A stretch of 64,000 bases of DNA from Sphingomonas sp. Ag1. GTDB taxonomy: Bacteria > Pseudomonadota > Alphaproteobacteria > Sphingomonadales > Sphingomonadaceae. The number at the start of each line of letters is the position of its first letter. Position 1 is the stretch's first letter. Shown piece after piece: positions 18,097-29,880 of this stretch. The DNA lies in the NCBI RefSeq assembly GCF_000980895.1, contig NZ_LAZX01000093.1:170986-234985 (forward strand), in the 5' to 3' direction. The notes beneath the pieces are model-generated. The model saw nothing but the letters and a program-made list of their open reading frames with translations, did not search any database and was not told the origin of the DNA. The position numbers and the translations under genes were made by a program.

Positions 18097-18471
18097 ATGG
18101 TCGACCTGTCGCAATATCTGCCGATTCTGATGTTCCTCGCGGTTGCGCTGGTGCTGTCGACGGCGTTCGTTTTCCTGCCGATGGCGATTTCGCGAGTCAC
18201 CGGTTCGTACAAGCCCACGCCCGAGAAGCTGAGCGAATATGAATGCGGTTTCCCCGCGTTCGAGGATAGCCGCGCGCAATTTGACGTGCGTTTCTATCTG
18301 GTTGCGATCCTTTTTATCATCTTTGATCTCGAAGCCGCGTTCCTATTTCCCTGGGCGGTAAGCGTGTTCGACCTGGGCTGGACCGCCTGGGTCAGCATGA
18401 TGATCTTCATCGGCGAGCTCGCGCTCGGGCTCGTCTACGCCTGGAAGACAGGCGCACTGGATTGGGAATGA
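18097..18471 (+). CDS. nuoA: NADH-quinone oxidoreductase subunit A
   Basis: Small membrane subunit of respiratory complex I, part of the quinone-site/membrane-arm junction. The 124-residue product has three hydrophobic helices (residues about 8-30, 66-86, 94-114) and the conserved loop [20 protein letters not shown] with the family ECG motif. ATG 18097 gives the expected N terminus. It starts the nuoA-N operon after a 156-base gap and overlaps nuoB by ATGA. The leader has a T-rich stretch and the palindrome described separately. Confidence 0.96.
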   Translation: MVDLSQYLPILMFLAVALVLSTAFVFLPMAISRVTGSYKPTPEKLSEYECGFPAFEDSRAQFDVRFYLVAILFIIFDLEAAFLFPWAVSVFDLGWTAWVSMMIFIGELALGLVYAWKTGALDWE

Positions 18472-19040
18472 CCATGCACTCCGGCCCCGTTGAATTGCCG
18501 CGCGATGCCCGCGCGATCTCCAGTGGAACGGGCCTCGTTCAGCCCGATCCCGGTTTCTTCAACGATCTGAACGGCGAGCTGACCGACAAGGGTTTCCTCG
18601 TCACGTCGACCGAGGAATTGTTCCAGTGGGCCCGCACGGGCTCGCTGTGGTGGATGACGTTCGGCCTCGCCTGCTGCGCGGTGGAGATGATCCACGTCAA
18701 CATGCCGCGCTACGACCTGGAGCGCTTCGGTGCCGCGCCGCGCGCGTCCCCGCGCCAGTCGGACGTGATGATCGTCGCGGGTACGCTCTGCAACAAGATG
18801 GCTCCCGCGCTGCGCCGCGTGTACGACCAGATGTCGGAGCCCAAGTACGTGATCTCGATGGGGTCGTGCGCGAACGGCGGCGGCTATTACCATTATAGCT
18901 ACAGCGTCGTGCGCGGTTGCGACCGTGTGGTGCCGGTCGACATCTATGTCCCGGGCTGCCCGCCGACCGCCGAGGCGCTGCTGTACGGGATCATGCAGCT
19001 GCAGCGGAAGATCCGCCGTTCGGGGAGCATCGAACGGTGA
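18468..19040 (+). CDS. nuoB: NADH-quinone oxidoreductase subunit B (cluster N2)
   Basis: Peripheral-arm subunit holding the last [4Fe-4S] cluster, N2, which reduces quinone. The 190-residue protein has the adjacent cysteines in [10 protein letters not shown] plus Cys in [10 protein letters not shown] and [12 protein letters not shown], the complete N2 ligand set. The N-terminal 35 residues are variable. ATG 18468 overlaps the nuoA stop (ATGA); ATG 18474 is a close alternative. The stop overlaps the nuoC GTG start. Confidence 0.97.
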   Translation: MTMHSGPVELPRDARAISSGTGLVQPDPGFFNDLNGELTDKGFLVTSTEELFQWARTGSLWWMTFGLACCAVEMIHVNMPRYDLERFGAAPRASPRQSDVMIVAGTLCNKMAPALRRVYDQMSEPKYVISMGSCANGGGYYHYSYSVVRGCDRVVPVDIYVPGCPPTAEALLYGIMQLQRKIRRSGSIER

Positions 19041-19888
19041 GGGCGCCTGCACCCCGCTGGGCCGCTGAGCTCAACGACGCGACGCTGGAGGCGGCGCGCG
19101 CCGCCATTCCGAACGGGCTGGTCGATGCGTTCGCGCATGTCGGCGAGATCCAGCTGCACGTCCACCGCGATCACCTGATCGCCGCGCTGATCGCGCTGCG
19201 CGATACGCCGGGCCTCGAATACCAGCAGCTGATGGACATCGCCGGGGTCGATTATCCCGATCGCGGCGAGGAGCGGTTCGAGGTGGTCTATTGCCTCCTG
19301 TCGCTGACCCGCAACCATCGCCTGCACGTCCATGTCACCGCCAGCGAGGATACGCCGGTGCCGACCGTGACCGAGCTGTGGCCGGTCGCCGGCTGGTATG
19401 AGCGCGAAGTGTACGACATGTACGGCGTGCTGTTCGCCGGCAACCGCGACCTGCGCCGCATCCTGACCGACTATGGCTTCCGAGGGCATCCCCAGCGCAA
19501 GGACTTCCCGCTGACCGGGTTCGTCGAGATGCGCTATTCGGAAGAGGTGAAGCGCGTCGTCTATGAGCCGGTGAAGCTGGCGCAGGATTTCCGCACGTTT
19601 GACTTCACGAGTCCCTGGGAAGGCGCAGAATACGTGCTGCCGGGCGACGAGAAGGGCGCGGCGCTGCCCGAGGCGAAGGGGGCACCGACGCCGCTCAACG
19701 CCGATGCGATCCGCAAGGCGGGCGACAGCCAGAGCGCGACCAAGCCGGCCGATGCGCCGAGCCAGCCCTATGCCAAGGAGCCGGCGACCAGCACCGCCCA
19801 GACCGGCGCGGGCAACCCGCATCCGAACGCGACGCCAAAGCCATCCGACCCTGATGTCGTTCCCGGCAAGGGAGGGCAGAACCAATGA
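19037..19888 (+). CDS. nuoC: NADH-quinone oxidoreductase subunit C with long C-terminal extension
   Basis: The 30-kDa hydrophilic subunit that packs on NuoD in the peripheral arm. The core, up to about residue 200, contains [35 protein letters not shown] and [15 protein letters not shown], diagnostic for NuoC. The total is 283 residues; the last 80 or so are Pro/Ala/Lys-rich and probably disordered, absent from the usual roughly 200-residue form. The start is GTG 19037 overlapping the nuoB stop (GTGA). NuoC and NuoD are separate here, not fused as in enterobacteria. Confidence 0.95.
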   Translation: MRAPAPRWAAELNDATLEAARAAIPNGLVDAFAHVGEIQLHVHRDHLIAALIALRDTPGLEYQQLMDIAGVDYPDRGEERFEVVYCLLSLTRNHRLHVHVTASEDTPVPTVTELWPVAGWYEREVYDMYGVLFAGNRDLRRILTDYGFRGHPQRKDFPLTGFVEMRYSEEVKRVVYEPVKLAQDFRTFDFTSPWEGAEYVLPGDEKGAALPEAKGAPTPLNADAIRKAGDSQSATKPADAPSQPYAKEPATSTAQTGAGNPHPNATPKPSDPDVVPGKGGQNQ

Positions 19889-21144
19889 CCGATACGCTGC
19901 GCAACGATTCCATCGACCCCGCGGTTGAGCGGCTGGCCGACGCCTTCCAGGACGGACATGTCCAGGACGAGGTGGCGATCCAGAACTACACGATCAACTT
20001 CGGCCCGCAGCACCCGGCGGCGCACGGCGTGCTCCGGCTCGTCATGGAGCTGGACGGCGAGATCGTCGAGCGGATCGATCCGCACGTCGGGCTGCTCCAC
20101 CGCGGCACCGAGAAGCTGATCGAATACAAGACCTACGCGCAGGCGATCCCCTATTTCGATCGCCTCGATTATTGTTCGCCTGCGTGCATGGAGCACACGT
20201 TCGTGCTGGCGATCGAGAAGCTGCTCGACCTCGAAGTGCCGCTGCGCGCGCAGTACCTGCGCGTGTTCTTCGCCGAGCTGACGCGCATCTCGAACCACAT
20301 GCTCAACCTCGGCTCGCACGTCATGGACGTCGGCGCGATGACGCCGAACCTGTGGCTGTTCGAGATTCGCGAGGATTGCTACGGCTTCCTCGAGCGCGCG
20401 ACCGGTGCGCGCATGCACCACAATTACTTCCGCCCGGGCGGCGTCCACCAGGACGTGCCGCTGAAGCTGTTGACCGACATCGCCGAGTGGCTCGACACGC
20501 GGCTGCCGCGCCTGTTCGAGGATGCGATCAGCCTGGTTGCCGACAATCGCATCTTCAAGCAGCGCAACGTCGACATCGCAGTGGTGAGCCGTGACGATGC
20601 GATCCGCTGGGGCTTCTCCGGCCCGATGATCCGCGCCGCGGGCATTCCGTGGGACCTGCGCAAGCAGCAGCCGTATGACGTGTACGACCGGATGGATTTC
20701 GAAATCCCCGTCGGCACCAAGGGCGATTGCTACGACCGCTTCATGGTGCGCGTGGAGGAGGTCCGCCAGTCGGCGCGGATCATGAAGCAGTGTCTGGCGG
20801 AAATGCCCGAAGGGCCGATCGCCAGCCTCGATCGCAAGGTCGTGCCGCCCAAGCGGGGCGAGATGAAGCAGTCGATGGAAGCGCTGATCCACCACTTCAA
20901 GCTGTATTCCGAAGGCTATCACGTGCCCGCGGGCGAAGTGTATGTCGCGACGGAAAGCCCGAAGGGTGAGTTCGGCGTCTATCTGGTGTCCGACGGCACC
21001 AACAAGCCGTACCGTTGCAAGATCCGTCCGACCGCCTTCAGCCACCTGCAGGCAATGGATTTCATGAGCCGCGGCCACATGCTCGCGGACACCACCGCCA
21101 TTCTCGGCGCGATGGATATCGTTTTTGGTGAATGTGACCGCTGA
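19885..21144 (+). CDS. nuoD: NADH-quinone oxidoreductase subunit D
   Basis: The 49-kDa subunit forming most of the quinone-binding cavity with NuoB. The 419-residue protein has [29 protein letters not shown], the quinone-site His/Tyr segment and the terminal [14 protein letters not shown] end ([10 protein letters not shown]). An N-terminal stretch of about 35 residues precedes the conserved core. Start ATG overlaps the nuoC stop as ATGA; the stop shares one base with the nuoE start (TGATG). Confidence 0.97.
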   Translation: MTDTLRNDSIDPAVERLADAFQDGHVQDEVAIQNYTINFGPQHPAAHGVLRLVMELDGEIVERIDPHVGLLHRGTEKLIEYKTYAQAIPYFDRLDYCSPACMEHTFVLAIEKLLDLEVPLRAQYLRVFFAELTRISNHMLNLGSHVMDVGAMTPNLWLFEIREDCYGFLERATGARMHHNYFRPGGVHQDVPLKLLTDIAEWLDTRLPRLFEDAISLVADNRIFKQRNVDIAVVSRDDAIRWGFSGPMIRAAGIPWDLRKQQPYDVYDRMDFEIPVGTKGDCYDRFMVRVEEVRQSARIMKQCLAEMPEGPIASLDRKVVPPKRGEMKQSMEALIHHFKLYSEGYHVPAGEVYVATESPKGEFGVYLVSDGTNKPYRCKIRPTAFSHLQAMDFMSRGHMLADTTAILGAMDIVFGECDR

Positions 21145-21835
21145 TGGCTGACGCACCCCAGATCCCCGACGAGGCAGAGGTCCGCGCCCGCTGGGGCAAT
21201 TTCCAGTGGACTGACGAAAGCCGTGAGAAGCGCAACGCGATCCTCGCCCGCTATCCGGCGGGTCGTGAGCAATCGGCGTCGATCCCGCTGCTCGACCTGG
21301 CACAGCGCCAGGTTGGGGCGGAGACGAACACGCAAGGGTGGCTGCCGATCCCGGTGATCGAGTTCGTCGCGCGCGAGATCGGCGTGCCGTACATCCGCGT
21401 GCTGGAGGTCGCGACCTTCTACACCATGTTCAACCTGGCGCCGGTCGGCCGGTTCCACGTGCAGGTCTGCGGGACGACGCCGTGCATGCTGCGCGGGTCG
21501 GACGACGTGCTGGCGGCGTGCAAGAACAAGGGGCTGATCAAGGGCAAGACGACGCCCGACGGCCTGTTCACGCTGACCGAGGTCGAGTGCATGGGCAATT
21601 GCGCGTCCGCACCGATGGTCCAGATCAACGACGACAATTACGAGGACCTGGATTACGACCGTACGGTCGCGATCCTCGACGCGCTGGCGCGGGGCGAGCA
21701 GCCCAAGGCGGGCACGCAGGAGCCGGGCCGGCACACGGTGGAGCCGTTGGGCGGGCCGACGACGCTGAAAGCGATGGTCGAGGAGAACCACGATTATCGC
21801 AACGAATGGAACACCCCTGCCGTGGGAGCGAGCGC

Positions 21836-21839
<4 letters not shown>
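21144..21839 (+). CDS. nuoE: NADH-quinone oxidoreductase subunit E ([2Fe-2S] N1a)
   Basis: The 24-kDa thioredoxin-fold subunit of the NADH dehydrogenase module. Cluster N1a ligands are in [13 protein letters not shown] and [33 protein letters not shown] at the N terminus is typical. At 231 residues it is longer than the usual 160-220 because of a polar C-terminal tail (after about residue 185). It starts one base inside the nuoD stop and its own stop overlaps nuoF (ATGA). Confidence 0.96.
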
Positions 21840-23154
<1,315 letters not shown>

Positions 23155-23155
<1 letters not shown>

Positions 23156-25155
23156 TGCCAAAGCTGAAGGTAGACGGGATCGAGGTCGAAGTGCCGCAGG
23201 GAGCCACCGTGCTCCAGGCGTGCGAAGCGGCTGGCAAGGAAATCCCCCGTTTCTGTTATCATGAGCGGCTGAGCATCGCGGGCAATTGCCGCATGTGCCT
23301 GGTCGAGGTGAAGCCCGGGCCGCCCAAGCCGCAGGCGTCGTGCGCGCTGCCGGCGGCGGAAAACCAGGAAGTGTTCACCAACACGCCGATGGTGAAGCAT
23401 GCCCGCGAGGGCGTGATGGAATTCCTGCTGATCAACCACCCGCTGGATTGCCCGATCTGCGATCAGGGCGGCGAGTGCGATCTGCAGGACCAGGCGGTTG
23501 CTTATGGTCGTGGCCACAGCCGCTTCCAGGAGAACAAGCGCGCCGTCACCGAGAAGTACATGGGCCCCATCGTGAAGACGGTGATGACCCGGTGCATCCA
23601 GTGCACGCGCTGCGTCCGCTTCGCCGAGGAAGTGTCGGGCGTGGAGGAAATCGGCGCGCTGTATCGCGGCGAGAACATGCAGATCACCTCCTACCTCGAG
23701 AAGGCGGTGACGAGCGAGCTCAGCGGCAATGTCGTCGACCTGTGCCCGGTCGGTGCGCTGACGTCCAAGCCCTATGCGTTCGAAGCGCGCCCGTGGGAGC
23801 TGAAGAAGACGCTGACGATCGACGTCATGGACGCGGTCGGCACCAACATCCGCCTCGACAGCCGTGGCCGTCAGGTGCTGCGCGCGCTGCCGCGGGTGAA
23901 TGACGACGTCAACGAGGAGTGGGCGACCGACAAGACCCGCCACGCCGTCGACGGCCTGGTGCGTCGCCGGCTCGACCGCCCTTATGTGCGGCGTGACGGC
24001 AAGCTGGTTGCGGCCAGCTGGGACGAGGCGTTCGCTGCGATCGCCGATGCGGCCAAGGCTGCGGGCAACAGCGTCGCGGCGGTGGCCGGCGATATCGTCG
24101 ATTGCGAGACGATGTTCGCGGCCAAGGCGCTGCTGGCGTCGATGGGCTCGTCGCTGCTCGAGGGTCGTCAGACCGGCATGGACTATGACGTGTCGAGCCT
24201 GGCGGCGGTGAATTTCAACACCACCATTGCCGGCATGGAGCGCGCCGACGCGATCCTGTTGGTCGGCACCAACCTTCGCTGGGAAGCGAGCCTGGTCAAC
24301 ACGCGCGTGCGCAAGGCGATCAAGCGCGGCGCCAAGGTGTTTGCGATCGGCCCGGAGACGGACCTGTCGTACAAGGTCGAGTGGCTGGGCCAGGATCTCT
24401 CGATCCTTTCCAACCTGCCAGAGGCGGTGACCGAGGCGTTCGGCAAGGCCGAGCGGCCGGCAGTGGTTGTCGGTGGCGGCGCGCTGAAGCATGCGCATGG
24501 CGCGACGCTGGAGCTCGCCAAGTCGCTGAACCTCGTTCGCGATGGTTGGAACGGCTATAATGTCGTGCATTTCTCGGCCGCACGCATGGGCGGGCTGATG
24601 CTCGGCTATGCGCAAAAGGCAGGCATTTCCGCGCTTTACGACGCGAAGCTCACCTTCTTCCTGGGGGCCGACGAGTGCGATTTCACGCGCTTCACCGGCT
24701 TCAAGGTCTATGTCGGCCATCATGGCGACAAGGGCGCGGCCGCGGCGGACGTGGTGCTGCCCGGTGCGAGCTATGCCGAGAAGTCGGGTACCTATGTGAA
24801 CCTCGAAGGGCGTGTTCAGCGCGGCAACCGCGCGGTGTTCGCGCCGGGCGATGCGCGCGAGGACTGGACGATCTTCCGCGCGCTGTCGGAAAAGCTGGGC
24901 GCGGTCCTGCCGTTCGACACGCTGGACGAGCTGCGCGCCGCGATGGCGCTGGATTGTCCGGAGCTTGCCAACGAGGGGCTGGTGACCTTCCCATGGGCGC
25001 CGCCGTCGCTCGACACCGCGGCGCAGGGCACGCTGGAGGGATATCCCATCAAGGATTTCTATCTCACCAACGCGATATGCCGCGCTTCGCCGACGATGCA
25101 GCGCTGCTCGGCTGAACTGGTGCATGGCGAAACCTTCGCGGAGGCCGCGGAATGA
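23155..25155 (+). CDS. nuoG: NADH-quinone oxidoreductase subunit G
   Basis: The 75-kDa subunit carrying clusters N1b, N4 and N5. The 666-residue protein has an N-terminal ferredoxin domain with N1b ligands ([17 protein letters not shown]), the His-Cys3 N5 region ([17 protein letters not shown]), N4 ligands ([10 protein letters not shown] ... DLCPVGAL) and a degenerate molybdopterin-oxidoreductase-like domain to the C terminus. No N7 cysteine motif was noticed, as is usual outside enterobacteria. Both ends overlap neighbours. Confidence 0.97.
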
Positions 25156-26201
25156 CCGCCTTCTTCAACACGACCCTGGGCCTGCCCTATAACTGGGCCT
25201 GGTTCCTGGCGACGCTGGTCGGCATTCTGGTCATTGCGCTGCCGCTGATGCTGGCGGTGGCGATGATCATCTATGCCGATCGCAAGATCTGGGCGGCGAT
25301 GGCGCTGCGCCGTGGCCCGAACGTGGTCGGCCCGCTTGGCCTGCTGCAGTCCTTCGCCGACGGCCTGAAGGTGTTCCTGCAGGAAACGATCGTCCCCACG
25401 GCCGCCAACCGCGGGCTGTTCCTGCTCGCGCCGATCATCACCTTCACGGTGGCGCTGATCGTCTGGGCGGTGGTGCCGTTCGACCTTGGCGTCGTGCTGG
25501 CGGACATCAATGTCGGGCTGCTGTACGTTCTCGCGGCATCGTCGCTGGGCGTGTACGGCATCATCCTGGCGGGCTGGTCGTCCAACTCCAAATATCCGTT
25601 CTTCTCCGCGATCCGCGCCGCGGCGCAGATGGTGAGCTATGAAGTCGCGATCGGCTTCGTGCTGATCTCGGTCATCCTGTGGGCGGGGACGTTCAACCTG
25701 ACCGGGATCGTCGAGGCGCAGCGCGGCGTGCTGGGGACGCCGATCAACGGCTTCTTCCTCAACCCGCTGCTGTTCCCGATGGCGATCGTGTTCTTCATCT
25801 CGGCCCTGGCCGAAACGGCGCGCGCGCCGTTCGACCTGACCGAGGCGGAGTCGGAGCTCGTCGCGGGCTACCAGACCGAATATTCGTCGATGAGCTTCGC
25901 GCTCTACTGGCTCGGCGAATATGCCAATGTGATCCTGATGTGCGTGCTGAACGCGACGCTGTTCTGGGGTGGCTATCTGCCGCCGTTCGACTGGGCGCCG
26001 CTCTATTACGTGCCGGGCATCATCTGGCTGTTTGCCAAGACGCTGTTCTTCTTCTTCTGCTTCAGCTGGGTGAAGGCGACGGTGCCGAGGTATCGTTATG
26101 ACCAGCTGATGCGGCTGGGCTGGAAGGTGTTCCTTCCGCTGTCACTGTTCTGGGTATTTCTCGTGTCGGGCGTGCTGATGCTCTACCGGGTTGGGATCTG
26201 A
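25152..26201 (+). CDS. nuoH: NADH-quinone oxidoreductase subunit H
   Basis: Membrane subunit linking the quinone cavity to the proton-pumping arm. The 349-residue protein has about eight helices and the conserved loops [20 protein letters not shown] and [17 protein letters not shown], whose acidic residues line the E-channel. Start ATG overlaps the nuoG stop (ATGA). nuoI begins two bases after the stop. The length matches the family. Confidence 0.97.
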   Translation: MTAFFNTTLGLPYNWAWFLATLVGILVIALPLMLAVAMIIYADRKIWAAMALRRGPNVVGPLGLLQSFADGLKVFLQETIVPTAANRGLFLLAPIITFTVALIVWAVVPFDLGVVLADINVGLLYVLAASSLGVYGIILAGWSSNSKYPFFSAIRAAAQMVSYEVAIGFVLISVILWAGTFNLTGIVEAQRGVLGTPINGFFLNPLLFPMAIVFFISALAETARAPFDLTEAESELVAGYQTEYSSMSFALYWLGEYANVILMCVLNATLFWGGYLPPFDWAPLYYVPGIIWLFAKTLFFFFCFSWVKATVPRYRYDQLMRLGWKVFLPLSLFWVFLVSGVLMLYRVGI

Positions 26202-26203
26202 CG

Positions 26204-26689
26204 ATGGGTATCGCTTCGACGATCAAGGCCTTCACCCTCTGGGAGTTCGTGAAGGCGCACGCTTTGACCTTGAGGTATTTCTTCAAGCCCAAGGCGACGA
26301 TCAACTATCCGTTCGAGCGCAACCCGCTCTCGCCGCGGTTCCGTGGGGAGCATGCGCTGCGCCGCTATCCCAATGGCGAGGAACGCTGCATCGCATGCAA
26401 GCTGTGCGAGGCGGTGTGCCCGGCGCAGGCGATCACGATCGAGGCCGAGCCGCGCGACGACGGCAGCCGCCGGACGACGCGCTACGACATCGACATGACC
26501 AAGTGCATCTATTGCGGGCTGTGCCAGGAGGCCTGCCCGGTGGACGCGATCGTCGAAGGGCCGAACTACGAATTCTCGACCGAGACCCGCGAGGAGCTGA
26601 TCTACGACAAGGCCAAGCTGCTCGATAACGGGGATCGCTGGGAAAGCGCGATTGCGGCAAACATTGCCGCGGACGCGGCATATCGATAG
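26204..26689 (+). CDS. nuoI: NADH-quinone oxidoreductase subunit I (clusters N6a/N6b)
   Basis: The 23-kDa ferredoxin-like subunit with two [4Fe-4S] clusters. The 161-residue protein has [16 protein letters not shown] and [16 protein letters not shown], plus the basic stretch [19 protein letters not shown] just before the first motif. An N-terminal amphipathic helix docks on the membrane arm. It is followed by a 39-base gap, the largest between genes in the first two thirds of the operon. Confidence 0.97.
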   Translation: MGIASTIKAFTLWEFVKAHALTLRYFFKPKATINYPFERNPLSPRFRGEHALRRYPNGEERCIACKLCEAVCPAQAITIEAEPRDDGSRRTTRYDIDMTKCIYCGLCQEACPVDAIVEGPNYEFSTETREELIYDKAKLLDNGDRWESAIAANIAADAAYR

Positions 26690-26728
26690 GCGGCGCGCGA
26701 TGATTAAACGGCTTTTCCAGGTGTCGGC

Positions 26729-27340
26729 ATGATCCAGGCCCTCGCCTTCTACCTTTTCGCGATCGTGGTGCTCGTTTCGGGCGTCATGACGATTGCCTCG
26801 CGCAATCCGGTGCACAGCGTGCTGTGGCTGATCCTGGCGTTCTTCAACGCCGCGGGCCTGATGGTGTTGGTCGGCGCCGAGTTCATCGCGATGCTGCTCG
26901 TCATCGTCTACGTCGGCGCGGTCGCCGTGCTGTTCCTGTTCGTGGTCATGATGCTCGACATCGACTTCGCCGAGCTGCGCGCTGGTTTCGTGCGCTATTT
27001 CGGGATCGGCCTGGTCCTGGCGGTGGCGCTGGTGTGCGAGATCATCATCGGGGTCGGCGCATGGAGCGAGGGCGGGGTTGACCTGGCACGCCGCGGTGCG
27101 CCGATCGATCCGACCATCCCGAACGTTCAGGCGATCGGCAACCTGCTGTACACCCGCTACCTCTTCGTGTTCGAAGCGGCGGGCCTGGTGCTGCTGGTCG
27201 CGATGATCGGCGCGATCGTGCTGACGCATCGCCAGCGTGGCGGGGTCATCAGGCAGAACATCGCGCAGCAGATCGCGCGGCGTCCGCAGGATGCGACGCG
27301 TAACGTGCGGCCGGAAATCGGGCAGGGGGTGAAGCTGTGA
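26729..27340 (+). CDS. nuoJ: NADH-quinone oxidoreductase subunit J
   Basis: Membrane subunit with five helices, including the pi-bulge helix involved in coupling ([15 protein letters not shown] region). The 203-residue protein has a C-terminal cytoplasmic extension rich in Arg and Gln ([17 protein letters not shown]). ATG 26729 follows the nuoI-nuoJ gap. Its stop overlaps the nuoK start (GTGA). Confidence 0.95.
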   Translation: MIQALAFYLFAIVVLVSGVMTIASRNPVHSVLWLILAFFNAAGLMVLVGAEFIAMLLVIVYVGAVAVLFLFVVMMLDIDFAELRAGFVRYFGIGLVLAVALVCEIIIGVGAWSEGGVDLARRGAPIDPTIPNVQAIGNLLYTRYLFVFEAAGLVLLVAMIGAIVLTHRQRGGVIRQNIAQQIARRPQDATRNVRPEIGQGVKL

Positions 27341-27651
27341 GTGGCGGAATCGGTCTGGTCCATTACCTCGTCGTGGCGGCATTGCTGTTCACGACCGGGG
27401 TGCTGGGCATCTTCCTCAACCGGAAGAACATCATCGTCATCCTGATGGCGATCGAGCTGATCCTGCTGGCGGTGAACATCAACCTCGTCGCCTTTTCCTC
27501 GGCGCTGGGCGATCTGGTGGGGCAGGTCTTTGCGATGTTCGTGCTGACCGTGGCTGCCGGCGAGGCGGCGATTGGTCTGGCGATCCTCGTCATCTTCTTC
27601 CGTGGCCGGGGCTCGATCTCGGTTGATGATCCCAGCCGGATGAAGGGCTGA
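27337..27651 (+). CDS. nuoK: NADH-quinone oxidoreductase subunit K
   Basis: Small antiporter-like (MrpC-related) membrane subunit of 104 residues with three helices. The conserved acidic residues sit in [17 protein letters not shown] and [13 protein letters not shown]. The start is GTG overlapping the nuoJ stop. A seven-base gap separates it from nuoL. N-terminal residues [17 protein letters not shown] match the family. Confidence 0.96.
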   Translation: MSGGIGLVHYLVVAALLFTTGVLGIFLNRKNIIVILMAIELILLAVNINLVAFSSALGDLVGQVFAMFVLTVAAGEAAIGLAILVIFFRGRGSISVDDPSRMKG

Positions 27652-27658
27652 ACGACCC

Positions 27659-29758
27659 GTGACCTCGATCCTCTTCATCGTATTCCTGCCGCTGCTCGCG
27701 GCGATCATCGCTGGCTTCGGCAACAAGTCGATCCCCGGCGTTGTTGCCAAGGGCGTGACGACGGGCGCGCTGTTCATCTCCTGCGCGCTGTCGTGGCCGA
27801 TCTTCCTCGGCTTCATGTCGGGCGGGATGAGCGCCAGCGTGACGCCGGTGCTGCACTTCCTCACCTCCGGCACGTTTGACGCGTCCTGGACGCTGCGGGT
27901 CGACGCGCTGACCAGCGTGATGCTGGTGGTGATCACCAGCGTCTCGGCGCTCGTTCACCTCTATAGCTGGGGCTATATGAGCGAGGACCCGGATCAGCCG
28001 CGGTTCTTTGCCTATCTGTCGCTGTTCACCTTCGCGATGCTGATGCTGGTGACGGCCGACAACCTCATCCAGATGTTCTTCGGCTGGGAAGGCGTCGGCC
28101 TCGCCAGCTATCTGCTGATCGGTTTCTGGTTCAAGAAGCCGAGCGCGCAGGCGGCGGCGATCAAGGCATTCGTCGTCAACCGTGTCGGCGACCTTGGCTT
28201 CATGCTGGGCATCTTTGCCACCTATCTGGTGTTCGACACCGTCTCGATCCCCGCCATCCTCGAGATGGCGCCGGGCATGGCCGGCTCGACGATCGGCTTC
28301 CTTGGCTATCGCTTCGACACGATGACGGTGATCTGTCTGCTGCTGTTCGTCGGCGCGATGGGCAAGTCGGCGCAGCTGGGCCTCCACACCTGGTTGCCGG
28401 ACGCGATGGAAGGCCCGACCCCGGTGTCGGCGCTGATCCACGCGGCGACGATGGTCACCGCGGGCGTCTTCATGGTCTGCCGCCTGTCGCCGATGTTCGA
28501 AGCGTCGCCGACCGCGCTGATGGTCGTCACCGGCGTTGGCGCCGCGACCTGCCTGTTCGCCGCGACCGTCGGCACGACGCAGACCGATATCAAGCGCGTG
28601 ATCGCTTATTCGACCTGCTCGCAGCTCGGCTACATGTTCTTCGCCGCGGGCGTCGGCGCCTATGGCGCGGCGATGTTCCACCTGTTCACGCACGCCTTCT
28701 TCAAGGCGCTGCTGTTCCTGGGTGCCGGCTCGGTCATCCATGCGATGCACCATGAGCAGGACATGCGCTTCTACGGTGGCCTGCGTAAGCATATCCCGAT
28801 CACCTTCTGGGCGATGATGCTGGGTACGCTGGCAATCACGGGCGTGGGCATCTACGGCATCGGTGGCTTTGCCGGCTTCCACTCGAAGGACGCGATCCTT
28901 GAAGTGGCCTGGGCATCGGGCCGCGGTCAGGGCGCCTTCTGGGTTGGTACCTTCGCTGCGCTGCTGACGAGCTTCTACTCGTGGCGCCTGATGTTCCTGA
29001 CCTTTTGGGGCAAGCCGCGCTGGGCCGGGTCGGAGCATATCCAGCACGCGGTGCACGACCATCACCATGATCATCCCGTCCATGACGCGGACGATCATGC
29101 CGCCGAGGCGCATGGTGGCGGCGTCGCGCATGAGGATGCCGGTCACTCGCCGCACGCACATGGCGCGGACACCGATGAGGTGCCGACCGGCACCGCTGGC
29201 TATCATCCGCATGAGAGCCCGCTGGTCATGCTGATCCCGCTGATCGTCCTGTCGATCGGCGCGGTGTTCGCCGGTTATGTGTTCCATTACTGGTTCATCG
29301 AGCCGGAGGCGGGCGAGGCGTTCTGGCGTGGTTCGCTGGCGTTCAACGAGCATCTGGCGCACGAGATGCACGAGGTGCCGCTGCTGGTGAAACTGGCCGC
29401 GACGATCGTGATGATCATCGGCCTGGCGCTGGCATGGATCGCCTACATCTGGCGAACCGACATACCGAAGCGGTTCACCTCGACGTTCGACGTCCTGTAC
29501 AATTTCATCGCCCACAAATGGTATTTCGACGAACTGTACGACCTGTTGTTCGTGCGCCCGTCCTTCGCCATCGGCCGCTTCCTGTGGCACAAGGGTGATG
29601 AAGGCACGATCGACCGCTTCGGGCCGAACGGATCGGCCTGGATCGTGGCTCAGTCGAGCCGCGTCGCCGGGCGGATCCAGACGGGCTACGTCTATACCTA
29701 TGCGTTCGTGATGCTGATCGGCCTCACCGCCGCGGTAACTTGGGTGATCGCAGGATGA
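27659..29758 (+). CDS. nuoL: NADH-quinone oxidoreductase subunit L, with His-rich insertion
   Basis: The distal antiporter-like proton-pumping subunit with the long lateral helix. The 699-residue protein has the usual core (FFGWEGVGLASYLLIGFW, HTWLPDAMEGPTPVSALIHA, THAFFKALLFLGAGSVIHA). Between roughly residues 461 and 510 there is a very His/Asp-rich soluble loop (about 15 His), for example VHDHHHDHPVHDADDHAAE. The start is GTG 27659. The stop overlaps the ATG of a small frame (ATGA) rather than nuoM. Confidence 0.96.
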   Translation: MTSILFIVFLPLLAAIIAGFGNKSIPGVVAKGVTTGALFISCALSWPIFLGFMSGGMSASVTPVLHFLTSGTFDASWTLRVDALTSVMLVVITSVSALVHLYSWGYMSEDPDQPRFFAYLSLFTFAMLMLVTADNLIQMFFGWEGVGLASYLLIGFWFKKPSAQAAAIKAFVVNRVGDLGFMLGIFATYLVFDTVSIPAILEMAPGMAGSTIGFLGYRFDTMTVICLLLFVGAMGKSAQLGLHTWLPDAMEGPTPVSALIHAATMVTAGVFMVCRLSPMFEASPTALMVVTGVGAATCLFAATVGTTQTDIKRVIAYSTCSQLGYMFFAAGVGAYGAAMFHLFTHAFFKALLFLGAGSVIHAMHHEQDMRFYGGLRKHIPITFWAMMLGTLAITGVGIYGIGGFAGFHSKDAILEVAWASGRGQGAFWVGTFAALLTSFYSWRLMFLTFWGKPRWAGSEHIQHAVHDHHHDHPVHDADDHAAEAHGGGVAHEDAGHSPHAHGADTDEVPTGTAGYHPHESPLVMLIPLIVLSIGAVFAGYVFHYWFIEPEAGEAFWRGSLAFNEHLAHEMHEVPLLVKLAATIVMIIGLALAWIAYIWRTDIPKRFTSTFDVLYNFIAHKWYFDELYDLLFVRPSFAIGRFLWHKGDEGTIDRFGPNGSAWIVAQSSRVAGRIQTGYVYTYAFVMLIGLTAAVTWVIAG

Positions 29759-29880
29759 CCCACGCCGCTTCTTTCGTTCGCGCCGAGCCTGGCAAGGCGC
29801 TGTACTTCTTCACCCCGTTCGAAGGGGCAGGGCTGGACGTCGTGACGTTCCGCCCGAACGGTCTGTTGGGGGCGAAGTGA
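29755..29880 (+). CDS. Candidate 41-residue protein encoded between nuoL and nuoM
   Basis: An uninterrupted 42-codon frame (41 residues) that begins with ATG overlapping the nuoL stop (ATGA, 29755-29758) and ends with a TGA overlapping the nuoM GTG start (GTGA, 29877-29880). It thus fills the only large nuoL-nuoM gap exactly and has the same coupling signatures as the nuo genes around it. The product (MTHAASFVRAEP... GLLGAK) is soluble-looking with a hydrophobic-aromatic centre (ALYFFTPF) and no membrane helix. I know of no family. It could be a complex I accessory peptide, a purely coupling frame, or chance. Confidence 0.45.
   Translation: MTHAASFVRAEPGKALYFFTPFEGAGLDVVTFRPNGLLGAK

Noticed and set aside
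26700..26732. A 10-codon frame from ATG 26700 ending in an ATGA overlap with nuoJ
   Set aside because: Too short to judge; unlike the nuoL-nuoM frame it does not overlap the upstream gene, so chance is likely.
27590..29590. A 666-codon minus-strand frame opposite nuoL
   Set aside because: Antisense shadow of nuoL with His/Arg/Asp-rich composition and no domain.
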